Below are positions 24,491-27,903 of a stretch of 27,903 nucleotides of DNA, piece after piece. The translations under genes and the position numbers were made by a program. Within the stretch, counting starts at the first letter, position 1. Each line of letters begins with the position of its first letter. The DNA is from a virus, in IMG/VR virus record IMGVR_UViG_3300045107_000692, positions 1 through 27,903 of that record; one strand, given 5' to 3'. The notes below the pieces were generated by a model that was given only the letters and a program-made list of their open reading frames with translations, made no database searches and was not told the origin of the DNA.

Positions 24491-24530
24491 ACCAGATGCG
24501 ACCTGAAGCGACCTGGTTCGACCGGCGTTT
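24491..24530 (+). repeat. Four 10-bp-phased ACC repeats beside attP, candidate Int/Xis arm sites
   Basis: ACC begins exactly at 24491, 24501, 24511 and 24521. The decamers ACCAGATGCG, ACCTGAAGCG and ACCTGGTTCG agree at seven or more places pairwise, and the fourth (ACCGGCGTTT) is weaker. A 10-base step places each copy on the same face of the helix. Such arrays next to the core commonly bind integrase arms, excisionase or bending proteins. Confidence 0.45.
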
Positions 24531-24551
24531 CCCTCGGAGACAGAGGGAAAC
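24527..24551. repeat. Perfect 9-base inverted repeat flanking the attP core
   Basis: GTTTCCCTC (24527-24535) and GAGGGAAAC (24543-24551) are perfectly complementary around seven bases. The repeat begins four bases beyond the 3' end of the tRNA segment. Without a T-run it is not a standard terminator, but it could serve as an RNA end for the restored tRNA gene, or as a protein site. Confidence 0.5.
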
Positions 24552-24555
24552 TGAG

Positions 24556-24607
24556 CGCGCCCGGCGGGAATCGAACCCACGACCCCCGGCTTAGAAGGCC
24601 GGATACT
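24556..24607 (-). other. attP core: 3' part of a tRNA-Arg(UCU) gene
   Basis: Read on the minus strand, this holds anticodon stem CCGGC/GCCGG around loop CTTCTAA (anticodon TCT), a five-base variable loop, T-stem GTGGG/CCCGC with loop TTCGATT, and acceptor 3' strand CGGGCGC plus discriminator G. The 5' half of a tRNA (acceptor 5' strand GCGCCCG and D-arm) is absent from the upstream side, which is instead occupied by the integrase gene. A tRNA 3' segment next to a tyrosine integrase is the standard phage attachment core. Confidence 0.85.
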
Positions 24608-24620
24608 GTCAACGCAAACC

Positions 24621-25760
24621 ATGAAACCTCCAAGCGAAAAATCCAGCGAGAACACCGGTCGGGACGCCGCGGGGACCGCTCAGCGCGTGCGCTGGCCCGG
24701 CGGCTACGTGCGCAACGGCACGTTCATCATCGAGAGGAAGATCGGCGGCCGGAAGTTCCACGTCTCCACGCACACCACGACGCTGCGCGGAGCGATGAAG
24801 CAGCTCGAGCGCTTTGAGGAAGACCCCTCTGCGTACGACCCCCGTGGAAGCTCCGGCGGCGACGCCCTGGTGCTCGACCTGCAGCTGATCGACGAGTTCA
24901 CCGCGTGGCATCGGAAGAGCGTCAGCCACGAATGGAGCCTCGACGTTCGCCGCCTGCTCATCGACTGGGCGAACCACCTTCGAGGCGCCGACCTTCGAAC
25001 CCTCTCGCTGAGCCAGCACCTGAAGTCCCACCTTCATCCGAAACCGCCGGCCGAGCCGCCGGCTCAACAGCACCATCGGGTGAAGGCGATTCGGAAGTTG
25101 TTCGGCTGGCTCCGCGAAGAGCGCGAGCTCATCACTCGAGCGCAGGACATCACGCTCGACCTCCCCGTGCCCGTCATCAAGCCCCGTCAGCGAACCGGCG
25201 AGTCGAAGGCGGTTGAGGAAGAGCGCGTCTTGAAGGTGCTCCCCCTTCTCGCTGAGCACGTTCGCGACGTGCTCGAGTTCCTGGCGATCACCGGCTGGCA
25301 CATCTCCGAGGTGCGCCGCTTCGCCATGACCGGCACGGTGCGCGGTCGCGACGCGGCCGACAAACCCGAAGTGCTGGCCACGGTCGGCACCATTCACAAA
25401 GACGGAGGGAAGCCGCACTTCACTGCGCTGCTCTTCGAGCCGCACGTCGAGCTCGCAAAACGAATCCGCGCACGCGGGCACGTCATCACCAAAGGCCGGC
25501 TGCGGAAGCACCTGCTCCGCGCGTGCAAGCAGGTCGAGGCGAAGATGCGCGAGACCGACCCGTCCGCGAAGTTCAAACCCTTCAACATGGGAGACATGCG
25601 CGCGAGCGTGCTCACGTGGCTGCGCATCGCCGGCGTCCCGCCCGAGCTGGCCATGGCGTACGTCGGCCACACCAGCATCGAGACGCAGAACCGTTTCTAC
25701 GTGAACCAGCAGATGACGAAGGCGGTGCTCCCTCGCACCGCTCTTCGTCTCGTCCGCTAG
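24621..25760 (+). CDS. int: Tyrosine-type site-specific integrase with unusual catalytic set
   Basis: 379 aa from ATG 24621, 13 bases after the att core; there is no usual start codon further upstream in frame. A GTG at 24687 is the alternative. The N-terminal arm/core-binding part (about 1-190) is followed by the catalytic domain (about 200-370). Visible: TGWHISEVRRF (224-234), K in IHKDGGKPHF (K260/K264), MGDMRAS (R327), VGHTS (H350) and RFYV (Y360, nucleophile). The usual Arg in TGxRxxE is His227, and the usual HxxR is GxxR (G324). It probably inserts the phage into a host tRNA-Arg gene, but the missing residues make activity worth testing. Its stop shares a CTAG with the opposing gene. 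Confidence 0.85.
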   Translation: MKPPSEKSSENTGRDAAGTAQRVRWPGGYVRNGTFIIERKIGGRKFHVSTHTTTLRGAMKQLERFEEDPSAYDPRGSSGGDALVLDLQLIDEFTAWHRKSVSHEWSLDVRRLLIDWANHLRGADLRTLSLSQHLKSHLHPKPPAEPPAQQHHRVKAIRKLFGWLREERELITRAQDITLDLPVPVIKPRQRTGESKAVEEERVLKVLPLLAEHVRDVLEFLAITGWHISEVRRFAMTGTVRGRDAADKPEVLATVGTIHKDGGKPHFTALLFEPHVELAKRIRARGHVITKGRLRKHLLRACKQVEAKMRETDPSAKFKPFNMGDMRASVLTWLRIAGVPPELAMAYVGHTSIETQNRFYVNQQMTKAVLPRTALRLVR

Positions 25761-26080
25761 CGACGGGACTTCTTCTTCGGAATCGGCTGCCACGCCTTCG
25801 CGCGAGCAGCTGCTTCTACGCGCGGGCGTTCCTGCGTCGGAGTCGTCACACGCTCGATCTCCGCCAGCGAAATCATCGGCACCCTGCCGACCTTCGTCGT
25901 GCGTATTTCGCGGCGGCGCACCATCGCCTTCAGCGCGGTCAGACCGATTCCGATTTCCTTCGCAGCCGCCGCGTACCGCATTGCCGTCGGCTTGGGAGCG
26001 AGGAGCGCTTCGAGTCGCGCAACCTTCCCTCTCATCTCCAGCAACAACACCTCGATCCGCTCGAGCTTCTCCTCCACCAT
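25757..26080 (-). CDS. Excisionase-like helix-turn-helix protein
   Basis: 107 aa from ATG 26080, behind GAGG at about six to eight bases; ATG 26092 is an alternative. The first 30 residues form a heptad coiled coil (LERIEVLLLEMRGKVARLEALL). Residues about 34-78 match the MerR/Xis-type winged helix: RYAAAAKEIGIGLTALKAMV, RRREIRTTKVG, then PMISLAEIERV ('...AA..lgi....lk..v..g.i...kvg...~isl.ei.r'). A basic tail follows (ending IPKKKSRR). Convergent to the integrase and ending in the same CTAG, it is a good candidate for the directionality factor. A plain transcription regulator is the other option. Confidence 0.6.
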   Translation of the reverse strand: MVEEKLERIEVLLLEMRGKVARLEALLAPKPTAMRYAAAAKEIGIGLTALKAMVRRREIRTTKVGRVPMISLAEIERVTTPTQERPRVEAAARAKAWQPIPKKKSRR

Positions 26081-26232
26081 TTTCCGCCTCATGAGTATTA
26101 CCGAAGCACACCGCTCCGGTACCGACGGCGCTTTGGGCACCGTGCGGCGATGGATAACAGACGCGTCCGACAAGAACGCATGCGGAGGCCGCAAATCGGG
26201 CCTTTGCGCTGCTGGTCACGGGTTGGACTCGG
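26081..26232. promoter_or_regulatory. Spacer between two leftward control genes
   Basis: 152 bases without a convincing gene. It contains a palindrome CGGTACCG near 26117-26125 and, on the minus strand, TAATAC just upstream of the excisionase-like start that could be a -10 element, but no matching -35. No T-rich terminator after the upstream gene is evident. Confidence 0.3.
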
Positions 26233-26547
26233 TTACTTCTTGGAAGCGACCGACTCGCGCAGCGCCTTGAGCTGAGCCTTCTTCTGCTCGTCCGTCCCGG
26301 CGAAGCCGCCCCACTGAGCGAGCTCTTCGTCGAGCTTCGCAGCGATGAGCACGTTGTGGACGTGACTTACGGTGATGGCGTCCACCTGCGCCTTCGACTT
26401 CCCGGTCTGACGAGCCATCTCACGCCACAGCTCGGCGACCTGCTCGAGCTTCGCGTGCGACGAGAGGCGCAACCGGGTGCTGAACGGCCTCGTCACGTCG
26501 GGGACGTCGTAGTCGCTGGGCATGCGGATGGCCTCGGCACTCTTCAT
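26233..26547 (-). CDS. Hypothetical protein, possible regulator (104 aa)
   Basis: 104 aa from ATG 26547, preceded by a strong AGGAGGA at the ideal distance, the best ribosome-binding site of the window, so efficient translation is likely. The sequence is polar and helical: TRPFSTRLRLSSHAKLEQV, WREMARQTGKSKAQVDAITV, and a Lys/Glu-rich C-terminus. The start region (strand plus two helices) could be ribbon-helix-helix-like, but the match is loose. Placement opposite the rightward early operon, across a shared promoter region, is that of a phage repressor or antirepressor; function is otherwise unknown. Confidence 0.6.
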   Translation of the reverse strand: MKSAEAIRMPSDYDVPDVTRPFSTRLRLSSHAKLEQVAELWREMARQTGKSKAQVDAITVSHVHNVLIAAKLDEELAQWGGFAGTDEQKKAQLKALRESVASKK

Positions 26548-26809
26548 TGCATTCCTCCTAGTCCGACGAAAGCCGAACCTCTGTTCAGCGTTTTTCAGTT
26601 GTCTCACAATCTACTTACCGTTTCAAGCTCGCCGGTATTTCACCCCTCTTGATTTGTGAATTCGTTTCGTATTACACATTGCGCCTCGGTTGACGAAACC
26701 GAGACGACGGGCGGGCAGACATGGCGGGACGGAGCGTCGCGGAGTTCGGAGGAGCAGCACCTCGCGAGCCGAGCGGTGAGTCGGAAACACGCAGTGCACA
26801 GGGGTGGGA
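26548..26809. promoter_or_regulatory. Divergent control region (immunity/early switch candidate)
   Basis: 262 bases between a leftward and a rightward gene, with 26580-26690 clearly richer in A+T than its surroundings. A possible rightward promoter is TTGATT (about 26649-26654) and TATTAC (about 26670-26675), with a short 15-base spacer. A perfect inverted repeat CTCGGTT/AACCGAG (26685-26703, five-base centre) follows. A purine-rich GGAGGAG occurs at about 26749-26755 without a convincing gene behind it. Confidence 0.45.
26685..26703. repeat. Inverted repeat, operator candidate
   Basis: CTCGGTT (26685-26691) and AACCGAG (26697-26703) are perfect 7-base arms around GACGA, downstream of the possible rightward promoter. 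Its 19-base, 7-5-7 size equals that of the repeat at 24437-24455, though the arms are only partly alike. Confidence 0.4.
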
Positions 26810-27187
26810 ATGAATCTCGAGATCCGCAGTCTCAAGGTGATTGAAGAGATGAGCGAAGAGACGGTCGCCTTCACCGGCGAGCTCTTCGTCGATGGCGTCT
26901 TCGCCGCGCGCCTTCGCAACGATGGCCACGGCGGCGCGACGTCCAGCTACTTCAACTCGCGCGCGACGGAAGAGGCGGTCTACGCCTTCTGCAAGTCGCT
27001 GCCGGCGTTGCGCGACACCATCGACGAACAGACCATCGACTTGCCGATGGACTTCGACTTCTGGTGCGCGTGCGAGGTCGACCGCCTCGAAGAAGAGCGC
27101 ATCGCCAACGCGGAAGCCGCGCGCCGTCGCACCCTCAAGAGCAGCGGCGGCAGGGCACTCCGCAACGCGCGGGCGGGTGGACGGTGA
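26810..27187 (+). CDS. Hypothetical early phage protein (125 aa)
   Basis: 125 aa from ATG 26810, preceded by GGGGTGGG; an in-frame GTG two codons earlier is less likely. It starts with beta-like segments (MNLEIRSLKVIEE, VAFTGELFVDGVFAARLRNDGHGG), then SYFNSRATEEAVYAFC and a helical acidic part (FWCACEVDRLEEERIANAEAARRR), with a basic tail. No recognised family. It is the first gene of the rightward operon, linked to the next by a GTGA overlap. Confidence 0.65.
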   Translation: MNLEIRSLKVIEEMSEETVAFTGELFVDGVFAARLRNDGHGGATSSYFNSRATEEAVYAFCKSLPALRDTIDEQTIDLPMDFDFWCACEVDRLEEERIANAEAARRRTLKSSGGRALRNARAGGR

Positions 27188-27615
27188 AGGCCTCCGAGCG
27201 CATCGCTGCCATCGCGAAGTCGATCGACGGCACCAGCACCGAGCAGCAGTTGCTCGACGTTCTCCGCGTCGTGCAGGCCCACGAGATCGTCGCCAACGTC
27301 GTCATCGCGAAGTCGGTGATGGTGGACGGGAAGTTCTTCTTCGGTGGCATCCTCGACCGCGACCTCGACGCGGCGATGCACGCGCTCATCACCGCCGAGG
27401 AAGGCGTCGTGGTGATGGCTGACGCCCCGGCGTGTCGCGCGCTGAACGCGGACGTCGCGGCCGCCCAGCGCGCCGTGATGAACCACGACCTGCTGCGCCG
27501 GCACGTCATCGACACCGTTGCCGAGTTGCGCGGCCTGACCATCGAAGGCGACGTCGGTCGCCGGGTCGATCAGCTGCTCTCGAAGCTGCTCACTCCCCCG
27601 AGGTTCTCGAAATGA
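27184..27615 (+). CDS. Hypothetical early phage protein (143 aa)
   Basis: 143 aa from GTG 27184, overlapping the previous stop (GTGA). It is mostly helical and hydrophobic (QQLLDVLRVVQAHEIVANVV) with a central 'VMVDGKFFFGGILDRDLDAAM' strand pair and a C-terminal helix set. No known motif. Its stop overlaps the next start (ATGA), so the three rightward genes are co-translated. Confidence 0.6.
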   Translation: MKASERIAAIAKSIDGTSTEQQLLDVLRVVQAHEIVANVVIAKSVMVDGKFFFGGILDRDLDAAMHALITAEEGVVVMADAPACRALNADVAAAQRAVMNHDLLRRHVIDTVAELRGLTIEGDVGRRVDQLLSKLLTPPRFSK

Positions 27616-27903
27616 CGGCCGCCGCAGAGTTGCAGCGCGAGTTCTGCATGAAGAAGTCGCGCGCGTTCAAGAACGGCGTGTGCGTGCTCGAGGCGCTGCA
27701 CGAACCGCCCTGCGAGACCCTGAGCGGGCAGAAGTTCAACTTCCACATCACCGAGCACCCCCTGGTTCGGTTGAAGCGCCTCGGCCGCGACGTCAACGAG
27801 TCGCAGCTCAAGGTGCTCACGGGCCTCGCCGAGGGACTGAAGCGCGACGACATCGCGCGACTCCTCGGCTGCACGCTGCGCATGGTCCACTTCCACACCA
27901 ACG
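27612..27903 (+). CDS. LuxR/GerE-type helix-turn-helix protein (partial, C-terminus off window)
   Basis: The 97 visible residues from ATG 27612 (ATGA overlap) run off the right edge. The part from about residue 69, ESQLKVLTGLAEGLKRDDIA followed by RLLGCTLRMVHFHTN, matches the GerE/LuxR DNA-binding pattern ('e.qvL..la.G....eIA..Lg.s..tV..H'). The preceding 65 residues have four Cys residues (C12, C24, C34 and the C in LLGC) but no clear ligand-binding domain. Likely a transcription regulator of phage early genes or lysogeny; no repressor family (Cro/CI-like) can be claimed. Confidence 0.65.
   Translation, partial: MTAAAELQREFCMKKSRAFKNGVCVLEALHEPPCETLSGQKFNFHITEHPLVRLKRLGRDVNESQLKVLTGLAEGLKRDDIARLLGCTLRMVHFHTN

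Larger units (their letters stand above)
24401..24555. promoter_or_regulatory. Control region between attP and the leftward operon
   Basis: 155 bases without a gene. Contents: a 5-base-arm hairpin at 24410-24422 over the methyltransferase leader, an operator-like inverted repeat (24437-24455), four phased 10-bp repeats (24491-24530) and a 9-base inverted repeat (24527-24551). The promoter for the leftward operon, and in the free phage that of the integrase, should lie here, but I do not see a clear -35/-10 pair. Confidence 0.5.

Noticed and set aside
24404-24655. Minus-strand 83-aa frame across the att region
   Set aside because: It covers the tRNA segment and phased repeats, and has no coding character.
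24464-24817. Plus-strand frame giving a 117-aa protein with an 'APGGNRTHDPRLRRP' segment
   Set aside because: This phrase is the translated reverse strand of a tRNA 3' end, a frequent false gene; the frame crosses the att core and the integrase start.
24609-26219. 536-aa minus-strand frame opposite the integrase
   Set aside because: It is a shadow of the integrase and control genes; the plus-strand integrase has clear recombinase motifs.
26656-26844. 62-aa plus-strand frame in the divergent control region
   Set aside because: No ribosome-binding site, low-G+C regulatory sequence at its start, and it overlaps the start of the next gene in a different frame.
1-27903. Diversity-generating retroelement, CRISPR array or insertion sequence
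   Set aside because: The BPP-1-like head genes prompted a look for a reverse transcriptase and template/variable repeats, but none is visible. No regular direct-repeat/spacer array or transposase was seen either.

Overview
The window reads as part of a temperate podovirus genome with about two-thirds G+C. The codon choice (CTC, GTC, GAG, CGC preferred) would suit a myxobacterium-like host, but the host is an inference and no host gene is visible. Thirty genes from the left edge to 24400 run almost without gaps on the minus strand. Most consecutive genes share ATGA, GTGA or TGATG stop/start overlaps, which indicates one very long phage transcription unit. A short segment from 24401 to the right edge carries the lysogeny/early-control functions.

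Reading with minus-strand transcription (right to left): 24400-21876 holds a C5-cytosine methyltransferase and a D12-class adenine methyltransferase. 21879-19792 holds a coiled-coil protein, a small basic protein and a replication protein whose linker region contains a lambda-like iteron array. 19795-16010 holds small proteins (several with Cys-pair zinc-binding signatures), a RusA-like resolvase and an MT-A70-type adenine methyltransferase. 15992-11893 holds the terminase small and large subunits, a small protein and a T7-like portal. 11538-7924 holds scaffold, major capsid protein, a Bbp16-like cement protein, a coiled-coil protein and a T7 gp11-like adaptor. 7934-1 holds a tail-tube-B-like protein, a gp13-like GNAT-fold protein and three internal/ejection proteins. 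The last of these is cut by the window edge and contains a degenerate GGDEF domain. The capsid set (GP7-like shell, Bbp16-like cement, Bbp19-like protein) recalls Bordetella phage BPP-1; the connector, adaptor and internal proteins recall T7. No DNA or RNA polymerase is present, so host replication and transcription are presumably used. Lysis genes and tail fibre must lie outside the window.

The control segment has a candidate attP: the 3' part (anticodon stem to acceptor) of a tRNA-Arg(UCU), immediately before a tyrosine integrase. An excisionase-like gene is convergent with the integrase. Next come a small minus-strand gene, a divergent promoter region and a rightward operon ending in a LuxR-type helix-turn-helix protein. 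Phage genes lie on both sides of the tRNA fragment, so the sequence has the non-integrated (attP) arrangement rather than a prophage end.

The most notable points are: a GGDEF-like fold inside an ejection protein; a single structural gene (Bbp19-like) inverted inside the late operon; five iterons spaced 22-23 bp inside the replication gene; four 10-bp-phased repeats plus a perfect inverted repeat beside attP; and an integrase whose first catalytic arginine is replaced by histidine.
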